Below, one piece after another: positions 17,118 through 26,744 of a stretch of 51,122 bases of DNA. The translations under genes and the position numbers were made by a program. The stretch's first letter is position 1, and every line of letters starts with the position of its first letter. The stretch lies in the NCBI GenBank assembly GCA_026418675.1, contig JAOAAX010000015.1, forward strand, positions 1 to 51,122, written 5' to 3'. The stretch is from Chthoniobacterales bacterium. GTDB lineage: Bacteria; Verrucomicrobiota; Verrucomicrobiia; Chthoniobacterales; DYNR01. The notes under the pieces were generated by a model that had not been told where the DNA came from, made no database searches, and saw nothing but the letters and a program-made list of their open reading frames with translations.

Positions 17118-17990
17118 ATGAAAATCTATCTCGACGGCAATTTTTGCGACAAAGAAACCGCCAAAATTTCGGTTTTCGACCACGGACTCCTCTATGGGGA
17201 TGGGGTTTTCGAAGGCATCCGTTTTTACAACGGCCGAGTCTTCAAGCTCGACGAGCACCTCCGGCGTCTCCAAAACTCCGCAAAGGCTATTGCCCTCGAT
17301 TTACCAATGCCTCTAAACGAAATCCGCGAAGCTACCCTCGAAACCATCCGCCAAAACAAACTTTCCGATGGCTATGTCCGTTTAGTTGTAACCCGTGGAT
17401 GTGGCGATCTCGGCTTAAGCCCGCTGCTTTGTCCTAGGCCCTCCATTTTTATCATCGCTTCAACCATCACACTCTATCCGCCGGAAAAATACGAAAATGG
17501 CCTCGAAGTTGTAACTTGCTCCACCCGCAGAATCTCCCATGGAGCTATTTCTCCCATGGTTAAGTCCCTTAATTACCTCAACAATGTTCTAGCTAAGCTT
17601 GAAGCCATTCGTGCAGGCGCAGGCGAGGGCCTCCTCCTCAATGAGCAGGGATACGTCGCAGAATGCACCGGCGACAACATTTTTTACGTCCACGACAACC
17701 AAATCTTCACTCCACCAACATCTTCCGGTGCGCTTGCAGGTATCACCCGTGCCACCGTCATCCAACTCGCCCAAGAAGCAGGCTACACCGTCAACGAGCC
17801 CCTTACTACTCGTTACGACCTCTACACCGCCGATGAATGCTTCCTCACTGGAACCGCTGCTGAAGTCATCCCCGTCGTCCGCCTCGATGGCCGCCCCATC
17901 GGCACAGGCTCCCCTGGCCCGATCACCCGTGACCTCATGCACCGTTTCCATCATTTGACAATGTCCTCGGGCACGCCAATTTATCTCTAA
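17118..17990 (+). CDS. ilvE: Branched-chain amino acid aminotransferase (class IV)
   Basis: A 290-residue PLP-dependent aminotransferase that interconverts Leu, Ile and Val with their 2-oxo acids. It begins MKIYLDGNFCDKETAKISVF with DHGLLYGDGVFEGIR, the PLP lysine is in MVKSLNYLNN, and GYVAECTGDNIF and FLTGTAAEVIPV are class IV blocks. The ATG at 17118 is preferred over an in-frame TTG 18 bases upstream because it gives the family N-terminus. D-amino acid aminotransferase and ADC lyase share the fold, but the motifs fit IlvE best. ilvN and ilvC lie 30 kb away in the same window. Confidence 0.88.
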   Translation: MKIYLDGNFCDKETAKISVFDHGLLYGDGVFEGIRFYNGRVFKLDEHLRRLQNSAKAIALDLPMPLNEIREATLETIRQNKLSDGYVRLVVTRGCGDLGLSPLLCPRPSIFIIASTITLYPPEKYENGLEVVTCSTRRISHGAISPMVKSLNYLNNVLAKLEAIRAGAGEGLLLNEQGYVAECTGDNIFYVHDNQIFTPPTSSGALAGITRATVIQLAQEAGYTVNEPLTTRYDLYTADECFLTGTAAEVIPVVRLDGRPIGTGSPGPITRDLMHRFHHLTMSSGTPIYL

Positions 17991-17996
17991 ATCTGC

Positions 17997-18494
17997 ATGA
18001 AAAATACCCTCCAATGTGATTGCTGCCAGAAAGCCAACGCATCCGTTTTCTTCACCCAAATTGTTGACGGAAAGATAAAAAAGCTCAACCTCTGTAAGGA
18101 ATGTGCGGTAACACTTGGCTTCGACGAAACTACTTCCTACGACCTGGCTGAAAACGTGCAAGGACAATCCTCCAGTTTCTCAGGCCTCAATTCTCCTTTT
18201 ACCTGCCCAATCTGTGGCTTCACTCAAACTGACTTCAAAAAAACAGGGCGCCTCGGTTGCAGCAATTGTTATACAGTTTTCGAATCCCATCTCCTTCCCA
18301 TGCTCCAAAACATGCACAAAGGCACCCACCACAAAGGGAAAATCCCAGCCCGCCATCGCCTCAGAATTTCCCGCCTCCAAGAACTTAACCAGCTCCGTGC
18401 CGATTTGGAAAAAGCCGTTAAGGAAGAAGAGTATGAAAAGGCTGCTGGAATCCGCGACCGAATACGTTCCCTCTCAGACCTTGAACACGAGTAA
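17997..18494 (+). CDS. mcsA: McsA, zinc-binding activator of arginine kinase
   Basis: A 165-residue protein with two pairs of CxxC-type zinc sites near the N-terminus (CDCCQK, CKECAV) and two more (CPICGF, CSNCYT), then a C-terminal UVR-type coiled motif (LRADLEKAVKEEEYEKAAGI). McsA activates McsB and acts as an adaptor for ClpC in stress proteolysis, as established in Bacillus subtilis. It is followed directly by mcsB and clpC, giving the standard order but without ctsR in front. Confidence 0.92.
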   Translation: MKNTLQCDCCQKANASVFFTQIVDGKIKKLNLCKECAVTLGFDETTSYDLAENVQGQSSSFSGLNSPFTCPICGFTQTDFKKTGRLGCSNCYTVFESHLLPMLQNMHKGTHHKGKIPARHRLRISRLQELNQLRADLEKAVKEEEYEKAAGIRDRIRSLSDLEHE

Positions 18495-18505
18495 CCTTTC
18501 GTAAA

Positions 18506-19618
18506 GTGAAACCCGCCGAATTTCTCGCCAAACCCTCCCAATGGCTCATTGGTGATGGCCCTGAGGGAAATATTGTCGTCTCCAGCCGCATCCGCTTTGC
18601 GAGAAACATCAAATGCAAACCCTTCCCTGGGTGGGGCAAACGCAACGAGCGTCTCGAAGTCCTCCATATTGTCTGGCCAGTTGTCGAGAACCTCCCACAA
18701 ATGCACGACGCTCTCTCCGTCGGCATGGATTCCCTCGGCATGCTCGAAAAACAACTCCTCGTCGAACGTCACCTCATCAGCAGGGAGCACGCCGCCAAAT
18801 CCATTGGCAGCGCAGTTGTCATTACTCCTGAGCAAACTCTCAGCATCATGATCAACGAGGAAGATCACCTCCGCATCCAAGCCCTTCTCGGTGGCTTCCA
18901 ACTCCAGCAAGTTTTTTCCATCATCAACCAAGCCGACGAATATCTCGAAGACAAACTCGATTACGCTTTCAGTGAACAGCTCGGTTACCTGACAGCCTGC
19001 CCCACCAACGTAGGAACCGGCATGCGCGCTAGCGCGATGCTCCACCTCCCTGGCCTCTTCATGAGCGAGCAAATCCCCAAAATCATTAATTCCGTCAATA
19101 AAATTGGCTTAGCTGTCCGCGGCATCCACGGAGAAGGCACCGAGGCAATGGGCAATCTCTTCCAAGTTTCCAACCAAACAACCCTTGGCGAATCCGAAGA
19201 AGACATCCTCAACCACCTCCAAAAAGTTATTTCCCAAATCATCGAACACGAGAAGAACGCTCGGCTATCGCTCCTCGAAAAGCGCCTAAACTTCGTTCAC
19301 GACACCATCGGCCGTGCCTACGGCATCCTCCTCCACTGTGCTTCCATTAATTCCAAAGAAGCACTCAATCTTCTCTCCTCCATTAAACTCGGACTCGATT
19401 GCGGCTTCTTCCCATCCCATTTCCGCCAATTCATTGATGAGCTTTTTATCGAAATCCAACCCGCTCACCTCCAAAAATTCTTTAATACCACAAAACTAAA
19501 TCCACAGGAACGCGATTGCCTCCGCGCTCAATTTATTCGGCAAAAACTTTCCCACCTCCCACCTCCCTCCTTCCTCCATTCCTCCAACCAACCTCCACCT
19601 AATCCCCAAAACAACTAA
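18506..19618 (+). CDS. mcsB: Protein arginine kinase McsB
   Basis: A 370-residue phosphagen-kinase-fold enzyme that phosphorylates protein arginines, marking proteins for ClpC. The signature VVSSRIRFARNIKCKPFP appears near residue 25, and RGIHGEGTEAMGNLFQVSNQ followed by TTLG near residue 210 contains the catalytic loop region. The start is GTG, 12 bases after mcsA. The C-terminus ends with a Pro-rich tail (LPPPSFLH, QPPPNPQNN) absent from the Bacillus enzyme. Metabolite guanidino kinases share the fold, but gene context settles the call. Confidence 0.93.
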   Translation: MKPAEFLAKPSQWLIGDGPEGNIVVSSRIRFARNIKCKPFPGWGKRNERLEVLHIVWPVVENLPQMHDALSVGMDSLGMLEKQLLVERHLISREHAAKSIGSAVVITPEQTLSIMINEEDHLRIQALLGGFQLQQVFSIINQADEYLEDKLDYAFSEQLGYLTACPTNVGTGMRASAMLHLPGLFMSEQIPKIINSVNKIGLAVRGIHGEGTEAMGNLFQVSNQTTLGESEEDILNHLQKVISQIIEHEKNARLSLLEKRLNFVHDTIGRAYGILLHCASINSKEALNLLSSIKLGLDCGFFPSHFRQFIDELFIEIQPAHLQKFFNTTKLNPQERDCLRAQFIRQKLSHLPPPSFLHSSNQPPPNPQNN

Positions 19619-19633
19619 CACACTCCAGCCTCT

Positions 19634-22120
19634 ATGAACAATTTCACTCCTCGCGCTCAGCAAGTCCTCAACTTGGCTCGCAAAGAAGCGGACCGCCTCA
19701 ACCACGCTTATGTCGGCACGGAGCACATCCTCCTCGGTCTCCTCAAGCTCGGTGAAGGTGTTGCCATCAATGTCATCCAACGCCTCGGCCTCGACGTCGA
19801 GCAAGTCAAAAACGAAATCGAACGCCACCTCAAATCCAATTCCGAAGCAAAAGTCTCAGGCAATATCCCCTACACCCCACGCGTAAAAAAGGTCCTCGCA
19901 CTGGCTGCAAAAGAGGCCCGCTCCATGAACCACGCCTACATCGGCACCGAACACATCCTCCTTGGCCTCCTCCGCGAATCCGATGGCGTTGCCGCTCGTG
20001 TCCTAACCTCCCTCGGCATAGATATCGAAATGGCTCGCGCAGAAGTCCTTCGCGAAGTCGAACCGAATTTCCAGGAAGAAGAAGAACATGTAGCCGCTGG
20101 CTCTCAATCTCCCCCCCAACCAAAAGACTCTAAACTCCAAGCCCTCCGTGCTTACGGACGTGACCTAACCGAACTCGCCCGCAAAGGTGAGCTCGATCCC
20201 GTTATCGGGCGGGCAAACGAAATCGAACGCGTCATCCAAATCCTCTGTCGCCGCACCAAAAACAACCCCGTCCTTCTCGGAGAAGCAGGCGTCGGCAAAA
20301 CCGCCATTGTCGAAGGTCTTGCTAACGAAATCGCCGCAGGCAATGTCCCAGAAATCCTTCGTGATCGCCGCATCATCACCCTCGACCTCGCCCTCCTTAT
20401 CGCCGGCACCAAATATCGCGGCCAATTTGAAGAACGCATAAAAGCCGTCATGGACGAAGTTCGTAAAAACAAGAACATCATCCTTTTTATTGACGAGCTT
20501 CACACCATTGTGGGCGCTGGCTCCGCTGAAGGCACGATGGACGCTTCCAACATCTTCAAGCCAGCTCTCTCCCGCGGTGAACTCCAGTGCATCGGCGCTA
20601 CAACCCTCAACGAATACCGCAAATACATCGAAAAAGACTCTGCCCTCGAACGCCGTTTCCAAACCGTTAAAGTCGAAGCTCCTTCCGTCGAAGACACCAT
20701 TCTCATCCTCAAAGGCATCCGCCACAAATACGAACAACACCACAAAGCCACTATCACCGACGAAGCCATCGAAGCCGCCGTTCGTCTCACCGATCGTTAC
20801 CTCACAGGTCGCTACCTCCCCGACAAAGCTATTGATGTCATGGACGAAGCCGGCGCTCGTGCACGCATCCTATCCATGACCACACCTCAAGAATTTAAAC
20901 AACTCGAAGAGCAAATCGCCAACATCCGCGCAGAAAAAGAAGCTGCCATCAAAGCCCAAGATTTCGAAAAAGCCGCCCAGCTCCGCGATCGTGAAAAAGC
21001 CACCAAAGATGAACTCGAGCAGAAGCGAAAAGCTTGGCTCGAAAAACGCCAGGAACAAAAAGTCGTTGTTACCGAAGACGACATCCTCCATGTCATCTCC
21101 AAGTGGACAGGCATCCCCCTCACGCGCCTCGAGCAGAAAGAAACGGAAAAACTCCTCAAAATGGAGGAAGAGCTCAAAACTCGTGTCATCGGCCAGGACG
21201 AAGCCGTCGCTACAATCAGCAAAGCCCTCCGCCGTTCCCGGGCCGACCTCAAGGATCCTCGCCGCCCCATCGGTTCCTTCCTCTTCCTCGGCCCAACTGG
21301 CGTCGGCAAAACCTACCTCGCCCGTTCCCTCGCAGAATTCATGTTCGGCGATCCAGACGCCCTCATCCAAATTGACATGTCCGAATATATGGAGAAATTC
21401 ACTGCCTCTCGCCTCATCGGCTCTCCACCAGGTTATGTCGGCCACGAGGAAGGCGGCCAACTCTCCGAAGCTGTCCGCCGCCGCCCTTACAGCGTTGTCC
21501 TTTTCGACGAGGTCGAAAAAGCTCACCCAGATGTCATGCATCTCCTCCTCCAAATCCTCGAAGAAGGTAAAATCACCGACAGCCTCGGCAGAAAAATTGA
21601 TTTCCGCAACACCATCGTCATCATGACTTCCAACGCCGGTGCTGAAACCATCAAAAAACAAACCACACTCGGTTTCGGTGCTCCCAAAGCCGAAGAATCC
21701 TACGAAGCTATGCGTGAAAAAGTCATGGACGAAGCAAAACGCCTCTTTAAACCCGAATTCCTAAACCGTCTCGACGACATCATCGTCTTCCGTGCTCTCG
21801 ACAAAAACGACCTCCAACGTATCGTCCAACTCGAAGTGGACAAAGTCGTCAAACGCATCAAAACCCGCGACATCCACCTCGAGCTCGAACCTTCCGCTAT
21901 CGAATTCCTCATCGAAAAAGGCTTCGACCCAACTTACGGTGCCCGCCCCATGCGCCGCGCAGTCGAACGCCACCTCGAAGACCCTCTTGCGGAAGAAATC
22001 CTCCGCGGCACTATCACATCCGGCGACCGCGTTTCCGTCTCCAAACAAAACGACAAACTCGAATTTACTCCCAAACGTTCCAACTCTCGACGTAAACCAG
22101 AGACGGCCACTTCCTCTTAA
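19634..22120 (+). CDS. clpC: AAA+ protease ATPase ClpC
   Basis: An 828-residue Hsp100 unfoldase that feeds ClpP. The N-terminal double repeat contains [12 protein letters not shown] and [12 protein letters not shown]; Glu30 and Glu106 correspond to the phospho-arginine-binding glutamates described for Bacillus ClpC. The first AAA domain has Walker A GEAGVGKT (216-223), and a short middle domain ([13 protein letters not shown]) is the UVR-like McsB/MecA docking region. The second AAA domain has GPTGVGKT. The C-terminus is basic. The gene follows mcsB by 15 bases, so all three are likely co-transcribed. No clpP is in view. Confidence 0.96.
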   Translation: MNNFTPRAQQVLNLARKEADRLNHAYVGTEHILLGLLKLGEGVAINVIQRLGLDVEQVKNEIERHLKSNSEAKVSGNIPYTPRVKKVLALAAKEARSMNHAYIGTEHILLGLLRESDGVAARVLTSLGIDIEMARAEVLREVEPNFQEEEEHVAAGSQSPPQPKDSKLQALRAYGRDLTELARKGELDPVIGRANEIERVIQILCRRTKNNPVLLGEAGVGKTAIVEGLANEIAAGNVPEILRDRRIITLDLALLIAGTKYRGQFEERIKAVMDEVRKNKNIILFIDELHTIVGAGSAEGTMDASNIFKPALSRGELQCIGATTLNEYRKYIEKDSALERRFQTVKVEAPSVEDTILILKGIRHKYEQHHKATITDEAIEAAVRLTDRYLTGRYLPDKAIDVMDEAGARARILSMTTPQEFKQLEEQIANIRAEKEAAIKAQDFEKAAQLRDREKATKDELEQKRKAWLEKRQEQKVVVTEDDILHVISKWTGIPLTRLEQKETEKLLKMEEELKTRVIGQDEAVATISKALRRSRADLKDPRRPIGSFLFLGPTGVGKTYLARSLAEFMFGDPDALIQIDMSEYMEKFTASRLIGSPPGYVGHEEGGQLSEAVRRRPYSVVLFDEVEKAHPDVMHLLLQILEEGKITDSLGRKIDFRNTIVIMTSNAGAETIKKQTTLGFGAPKAEESYEAMREKVMDEAKRLFKPEFLNRLDDIIVFRALDKNDLQRIVQLEVDKVVKRIKTRDIHLELEPSAIEFLIEKGFDPTYGARPMRRAVERHLEDPLAEEILRGTITSGDRVSVSKQNDKLEFTPKRSNSRRKPETATSS

Positions 22121-22254
22121 CACAACACATTTGGCCCTCAGTCCCATTCCGGCTCTCCCTTTGTATCTGCCCTACGAGGGCTTCCATCCCATTCGCTTGT
22201 TCAGCCCTTCAATAATTGCTCCATTTTCCTTCACTCCCTCAATCACCTCAACCT

Positions 22255-23493
22255 ATGGCTTATCTCAACTCAAATTACCTCAAACTCAAATCTGGTTACC
22301 TCTTCCCTGAAATCGCTCGCCGCGTCAGTGCCTTTGCTTCCCAATATCCCGAAAAAGCCAAGCGCCTCATCCGGTGTGGCATTGGCGATGTCACCGAGCC
22401 CCTCCCCGAAGCCGCTCGCAACGCCATGCTCCGGGCTGTGCAAGATATGGGGCAGCATTCCACATTTCGTGGCTACGGTCCTGAACAAGGTTACGAATTC
22501 CTCCGCTCCAAAATTGCCGAATTTGATTACCGCAGCCGAGGCATCTCCATCGCAGACGACGAAATCTTTGTTTCCGATGGCTCCAAATGCGACTGCGCTA
22601 ACATCCTCGACATCTTCTCCCACACGAACTGCATCGCAGTCATGGACCCCGTTTACCCCGTTTACGTCGATACTAACGTCATGGCTGGTCACACCGGCCC
22701 AGCCGATGCCTCTGGCGCTTATTACGGCCTTCTTTATCTCCCTTGTCTCCCCGAAAATCACTTCGTCCCCTCCACTCCCAACCACCCGGTAGACCTCATC
22801 TACCTCTGTTTCCCCAACAACCCCACTGGCGCTGTAGCCTCTCTTGCCCAACTCCAAAAATGGGTCGATTTCGCGCTCGCTAACGACTCCATCATCCTTT
22901 ACGACGCTGCTTACGAAGCTTTTATCCGCGATCCTGCACTCCCTCATTCCATTTACGAAATCCCCGGCGCAACAAAGTGCGCTATTGAATTCCGGAGCTT
23001 CTCCAAAAATGCCGGTTTTACAGGTGTCCGCTGTGCCTACACAGTCGTCCCCAAAACTCTTACAGCTCGGGACGAAAGCGGAAACCCTCATCCACTCCAT
23101 CCCCTTTGGGCCCGCCGTTTTAGCACCAAGTTTAATGGCGTTAGCTATATAACCCAGCGCGCCGCAGAAGCCCTCTATTCCGACGAAGGACGCCAACAAA
23201 TCGCCGCTCTCATTGACCATTACATGGGCAATGCTGACATACTCCGCAAGGCCCTTCTAGCAAGTGGATTACTTGTCTATGGTGGTGAAAACGCCCCTTA
23301 CCTTTGGGTGAAATGTCCCACAGGCCTTACAAGCTGGCAAACCTTCGACCTCCTTCTCAACGAAGCCCAAATCGTCGTCACTCCGGGCAGTGGTTTTGGT
23401 GCTGCTGGCGAAGGCTTCTTCCGCGTCAGCGCCTTCAATTCCCGTCAAAATGCAATAGAAGCCGCCTCACGCCTTGCCAATTTCCGCTGGTAA
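22255..23493 (+). CDS. dapL: LL-diaminopimelate aminotransferase
   Basis: A 412-residue class I/II PLP aminotransferase that converts tetrahydrodipicolinate directly to LL-diaminopimelate for lysine and peptidoglycan. The N-terminus [20 protein letters not shown] is typical of Dap[39 protein letters not shown] and the PLP-lysine motif [12 protein letters not shown] are all present. The ATG at 22255 is preferred to the one 39 bases earlier because it gives the family N-terminus. DapL is found in plants, Chlamydiae, Verrucomicrobiota and some others, so it supports the PVC assignment. About 134 bases without a visible feature separate it from clpC. Confidence 0.95.
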   Translation: MAYLNSNYLKLKSGYLFPEIARRVSAFASQYPEKAKRLIRCGIGDVTEPLPEAARNAMLRAVQDMGQHSTFRGYGPEQGYEFLRSKIAEFDYRSRGISIADDEIFVSDGSKCDCANILDIFSHTNCIAVMDPVYPVYVDTNVMAGHTGPADASGAYYGLLYLPCLPENHFVPSTPNHPVDLIYLCFPNNPTGAVASLAQLQKWVDFALANDSIILYDAAYEAFIRDPALPHSIYEIPGATKCAIEFRSFSKNAGFTGVRCAYTVVPKTLTARDESGNPHPLHPLWARRFSTKFNGVSYITQRAAEALYSDEGRQQIAALIDHYMGNADILRKALLASGLLVYGGENAPYLWVKCPTGLTSWQTFDLLLNEAQIVVTPGSGFGAAGEGFFRVSAFNSRQNAIEAASRLANFRW

Positions 23494-23640
23494 TCAGCTA
23501 CTGCCTCCCCGTTCTTCTCCCTCACACCGGCCGCCCTTTCAATACACCGAGAAACTTCAATAACTGCTTCCGCTATAACTGATTCAGTTTGCGCTAACCC
23601 ATCAACAAACCAACAAATTTTCCCGTCCCAACTTCTCCCT

Positions 23641-24234
23641 TTATTCTGAAAGCAAAAACCCTGCTACAAGCGCTTTTCGTCCATCCCCGCTTTGAATCTC
23701 ACGCCCAAAAAATTGCATCATTTCCCCCTCCCGATTCTTCAATCGCGCTTTTACGACACCAACGAAGCTAAAAATTCTTTTGATGAAAAGGTTTAGCTTG
23801 TGGTGATCTTCCTGCGCAATTACAAGCGAGAGTGGTGTTCTCCCGGGCACAAGATATTTCCGCGGCTTCCCAAAAAGCTCCGCACCCATCAAATTAAACT
23901 GCAAAACCATCCCAAATTCGTCCACCTTCCAATAGCAGAACGGCGCAAGTTCAAACGTCACGTAGTTCTCCTGCAACAAACTCTCAATCCGCTGCCGCCC
24001 TTGAGCTATTTCGTCCTGTTGAAGATCAAGCTCAATCTGAAACTCCATCAAGTTGTGATACAGCGATCCGATCTCATCCCTCGCTGTCTCATCCGTTAGT
24101 TCTATCTCCATCAGCTCAAGCAGGCCCCGTGCCCGTCGCCGTAAATCTTCATATGCAATGTTACTAGGCAAGTTCTTCTTCTCACCCCCTTCTACCTGCT
24201 CAATAATTTTATTTTGTTCCATAGTTGTTAACAT
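23641..24234 (-). CDS. PAS-domain protein with N-terminal coiled coil
   Basis: A 197-residue cytoplasmic protein. A helical, Glu/Gln-rich first half (for instance LYHNLMEFQIELDLQQDEIA) is likely a coiled coil. A PAS fold follows: FELAPFCYWKVDEFGMVLQF, then NLMGAELFGKPRKYLVPG and REGEMMQFFGREIQ. No kinase, GGDEF or DNA-binding output domain is attached. It may sense a ligand or redox state and act through a partner. Starts at 24258 (TTG), 24234 (ATG) and 24222 (ATG) are all possible. It is the only minus-strand protein gene between 5 and 46 kb. Confidence 0.75.
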   Translation of the reverse strand: MLTTMEQNKIIEQVEGGEKKNLPSNIAYEDLRRRARGLLELMEIELTDETARDEIGSLYHNLMEFQIELDLQQDEIAQGRQRIESLLQENYVTFELAPFCYWKVDEFGMVLQFNLMGAELFGKPRKYLVPGRTPLSLVIAQEDHHKLNLFIKRIFSFVGVVKARLKNREGEMMQFFGREIQSGDGRKALVAGFLLSE

Positions 24235-24465
24235 TACCACTTTTTTGCCACTTCTCAAATATTTATTTATGGATAGGTAAGTATCCTTTATTTAAGATAA
24301 AATTGTAATTTTTTTCATCAAAAAATCCTCTTGACCTTCTCGCTGTCTGTGAAAAATCAGCGTGCACATGAACGGAGCAAAAAAGCGTTGCTCTCCGGCC
24401 GCGAAACCGTTAAGGGATTCGCTTCCAACTCCGTCCAACTAATCAAAACAACCACCTAACACACT

Positions 24466-24708
24466 ATGTCTGAGAAAACGATTGAAGAAAAAGTAAAAGA
24501 CATCATTGTCGAACAACTCAGCGTCAACCCTGAGCAAGTCACTCCAGAAGCCTCTTTCATTGAGGACCTCGGAGCCGATTCCCTCGATACCGTCGAGTTG
24601 GTAATGGCTTTTGAAGAAGAATTCGGGGTCGAAGTTCCAGATGAGGACGCAGAAAAACTCCACACCGTTCAGCAAGTTATTGATTACATCAAAGAGAGGG
24701 TGAAATAA
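24466..24708 (+). CDS. acpP: Acyl carrier protein
   Basis: An 80-residue acidic acyl carrier protein for fatty acid synthesis. The phosphopantetheine serine is in [20 protein letters not shown], the invariant DSL context, and the length is standard. No fab genes are adjacent, which is unusual since acpP often sits beside fabD, fabG or fabF. A TTGACC at 24331-24336 could be a -35 element, but its -10 partner is poor. The leader also has a short hairpin (GAGCAA paired with TTGCTC, about 24376-24393). Two hairpins follow the gene. Confidence 0.97.
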   Translation: MSEKTIEEKVKDIIVEQLSVNPEQVTPEASFIEDLGADSLDTVELVMAFEEEFGVEVPDEDAEKLHTVQQVIDYIKERVK

Positions 24709-24725
24709 TCCACAGAAAACCTAAC

Positions 24726-24743
24726 AAACTGCTTTTGCAGTTT
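24726..24743 (+). repeat. Short hairpin downstream of acpP
   Basis: Perfect 7-base arms AAACTGC and GCAGTTT enclose a TTTT loop. It is not followed by a T-run, so it is more likely an mRNA 3'-end stabiliser than a terminator by itself. The stronger terminator lies about 50 bases further on. Confidence 0.5.
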
Positions 24744-24791
24744 CAGCGGCCCGAAATTCATAAACCTCTTTTTTCTTTTCAAGTTCATCAC

Positions 24792-24826
24792 GAAGGCTGC
24801 GCTGGAAGCCCGGTGCAGCCTTTTTT
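24792..24826 (+). terminator. Rho-independent terminator after acpP
   Basis: Arms AAGGCTGC (24793-24800) and GCAGCCTT (24815-24822) form an 8-bp GC-rich stem with a 14-base loop. The stem runs directly into a T-run on the plus strand. It ends the acpP transcript before bioD. Confidence 0.85.
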
Positions 24827-24974
24827 ACTTAAAATCTTCATTACAAAGCCGAAAGGTCGTTCCCCTTTTGCTGCAGGAAAATTTCTTCCCGCTGATTTCC
24901 AACGATAGGAAGAAGTAGCGACGAAGTAGCGACAGCCCAACACTTCCCCGTTAGATTTAAAGACATCCAGGAGT

Positions 24975-25673
24975 GTGACAAGTTTACAACAATCCCCCAC
25001 CCGATTTCTTCAGGCATTTATCACTGCAACAGACACGAATGTCGGGAAAACTTTCTTCACCTCTCTTCTCCTGCGGGCCGCCAAAGAAAAAGGGTGGCGT
25101 CCCTTTGCCTTAAAGCCCCTCTGCACGGGTGGTGAGGAAGATATTAAAATCCTGCTTTCCGAACTTCCCTCTCCCTTTCGCAAAGAAGACATCTGCTACG
25201 CTAGCTACCCACACCCTGCCGCTCCGGCAGTCGCCGCTGAATTGTCCGGTAAAACAATCTCCAAAGAAGACCTCCTTGATTGGTGTCGTCAGAAACTTAC
25301 CCAAAATCCCGTTTGCTTCATCGAAGGAGCTGGTGGCTGGCTCGTCCCTATCGTCCAGAATTGGTGCATTGCCGACCTCGCAGCAGAACTTAACCTGCCC
25401 GTCCTCCTCATCGTTCCAGACCGCCTCGGCTGCGTCAATCACACAGCACTTACAGCTTACCACATGAATACACGCGGCGTCCGCCTCGCCGGAGTCATCC
25501 TCAATCAACTGCCCGGCCAGCAACCATTAGCGGCTGGCTCCAACGCCGATTTGCTCCGCAAAGCATTTTCCTTGCCTGTCCTTGGCTCCCTTCCAACCGA
25601 TAGTCAATTCCTCCCATCTCCGCTTGAAGAAGCTATCTGGCAAGCACTCCAAGCAGCCCAAGCTCTCTCGTGA
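24975..25673 (+). CDS. bioD: Dethiobiotin synthetase
   Basis: A 232-residue ATP-dependent enzyme of biotin synthesis that closes the ureido ring of diaminopelargonate with CO2. The P-loop ITATDTNVGKTFF, FALKPLCTGG, the Mg/phosphate segment CFIEGAGGWLVPI and GVILNQLPG are characteristic. The start is GTG; an AGGAG lies almost directly in front, unusually close. No other bio genes are in view. Its TGA overlaps the next gene's GTG, so translation is coupled to the ligase-family protein. Confidence 0.93.
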   Translation: MTSLQQSPTRFLQAFITATDTNVGKTFFTSLLLRAAKEKGWRPFALKPLCTGGEEDIKILLSELPSPFRKEDICYASYPHPAAPAVAAELSGKTISKEDLLDWCRQKLTQNPVCFIEGAGGWLVPIVQNWCIADLAAELNLPVLLIVPDRLGCVNHTALTAYHMNTRGVRLAGVILNQLPGQQPLAAGSNADLLRKAFSLPVLGSLPTDSQFLPSPLEEAIWQALQAAQALS

Positions 25674-26479
25674 GCCTGTTCCCTCTCTCCAGAATTGGAA
25701 ATATTGCAAATTTCGGCCCGCAATCCGGCGCAGCACAAATGGCATTCGATCTCCTCGCACTCCAATACTCCATTGCCCATGCAACTCCCGTTTTTCGCCT
25801 CTATCAGTGGCGCACCACAACCGTAACTTTTGGTCGCTTCTACCCCTATCACGATGCAGTTGCTCATTTCCCCAACCTTCCCCTTGCGCGAAGGCCTACC
25901 GGCGGTGGAGCTGTCCTGCACCAGCACGACTTCACATTTTCCATCGCCTCACCAGGCTCAAGAACAAACGGTTCTCCCGCAGGAAAAACAATTTATCTCC
26001 AACTACATGAAATTTTGAAACAAGCCCTGCAAGCATTCCTCCCCTCCCTTGGCGTTATCCACCTTGCAAAACCTGATCAATTTAACCACGCGAAAAATCC
26101 GCCCAACTCTCTCTGTTTCGCTGCACCCGTCGAAAACGACCTCCTTTGGAAAAATCAAAAAATTGCCGGCGGAGCACTCTACCGCAACCGCTACGGTTGG
26201 CTTTACCAGGGCTGTATCCGGATACATCAACCTGATGCCAACTCAGCTAGTGCTGATTTTACTGACGTTAACCTCTTTTTTTCTGAATTCCTTCTCCGCG
26301 AACTTGCCCGGAACGTCTTTACGCTCGATTGGCACGAAGTCGCTCAGCAATCGCTTCCAGAGCTAACCGAAATCCTCTCTCTCCCTCTTTGGCTGGAGCA
26401 TGCCCGAGCTGATGGCTGGCTGAAATTCCTCAATTTCGCACACAGCACTACTACCCAAAGGCCACCATCCTTCCACTGA
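25670..26479 (+). CDS. Lipoate-protein ligase family protein (BPL/LplA/LipB fold)
   Basis: A 269-residue cofactor transferase. RRPTGGGAVLHQHDFTFS corresponds to the RRxSGGG-V-H motif of LplA/LipM. CFAAPVENDLLWKNQKIAGG carries the conserved CF, D and the lysine of the KxxG motif. The following block reads ALYRNRYGWLYQGCI, lacking the usual HGS-type sequence. It could attach lipoate, octanoate or biotin; overlap with bioD makes a biotin link conceivable, but the motifs favour lipoate/octanoate. The start is GTG overlapping the bioD stop. A minus-strand tRNA gene follows. Confidence 0.75.
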   Translation: MSLFPLSRIGNIANFGPQSGAAQMAFDLLALQYSIAHATPVFRLYQWRTTTVTFGRFYPYHDAVAHFPNLPLARRPTGGGAVLHQHDFTFSIASPGSRTNGSPAGKTIYLQLHEILKQALQAFLPSLGVIHLAKPDQFNHAKNPPNSLCFAAPVENDLLWKNQKIAGGALYRNRYGWLYQGCIRIHQPDANSASADFTDVNLFFSEFLLRELARNVFTLDWHEVAQQSLPELTEILSLPLWLEHARADGWLKFLNFAHSTTTQRPPSFH

Positions 26480-26530
26480 CCCTTACACAAAAAAATTCTC
26501 CTTTCTCCGTTTAAGAACGTTAACCACACG

Positions 26531-26604
26531 TGGTGCGGGTGGCGGGAATCGAACCCGCGCGGCCAGCTTGGAAGGCTGGAGTTCTACCACTAAACTACAC
26601 CCGC
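26531..26604 (-). tRNA. tRNA-Gly (anticodon UCC)
   Basis: Read on the minus strand, the acceptor arms GCGGGTG and CACCCGC pair fully. The anticodon stem CCAGC/GCTGG encloses the loop CTTCCAA with anticodon TCC. The T arm GCGGG/CCCGC surrounds TTCGATT. The discriminator A and CCA are encoded. It is transcribed against its neighbours. Confidence 0.97.
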
Positions 26605-26744
26605 ATCTACAATCTCCCTATAGCAAACTTCCAATTTTTTCGCTCGCATTCTTCTCCTTTTTCGCTGACAAGTCAATTCTAACCAGGAAAAACGACATCG
26701 TTAGCTTTTTATAAGTCCTCCAACTGATTGGTAAATCCGTTTTT

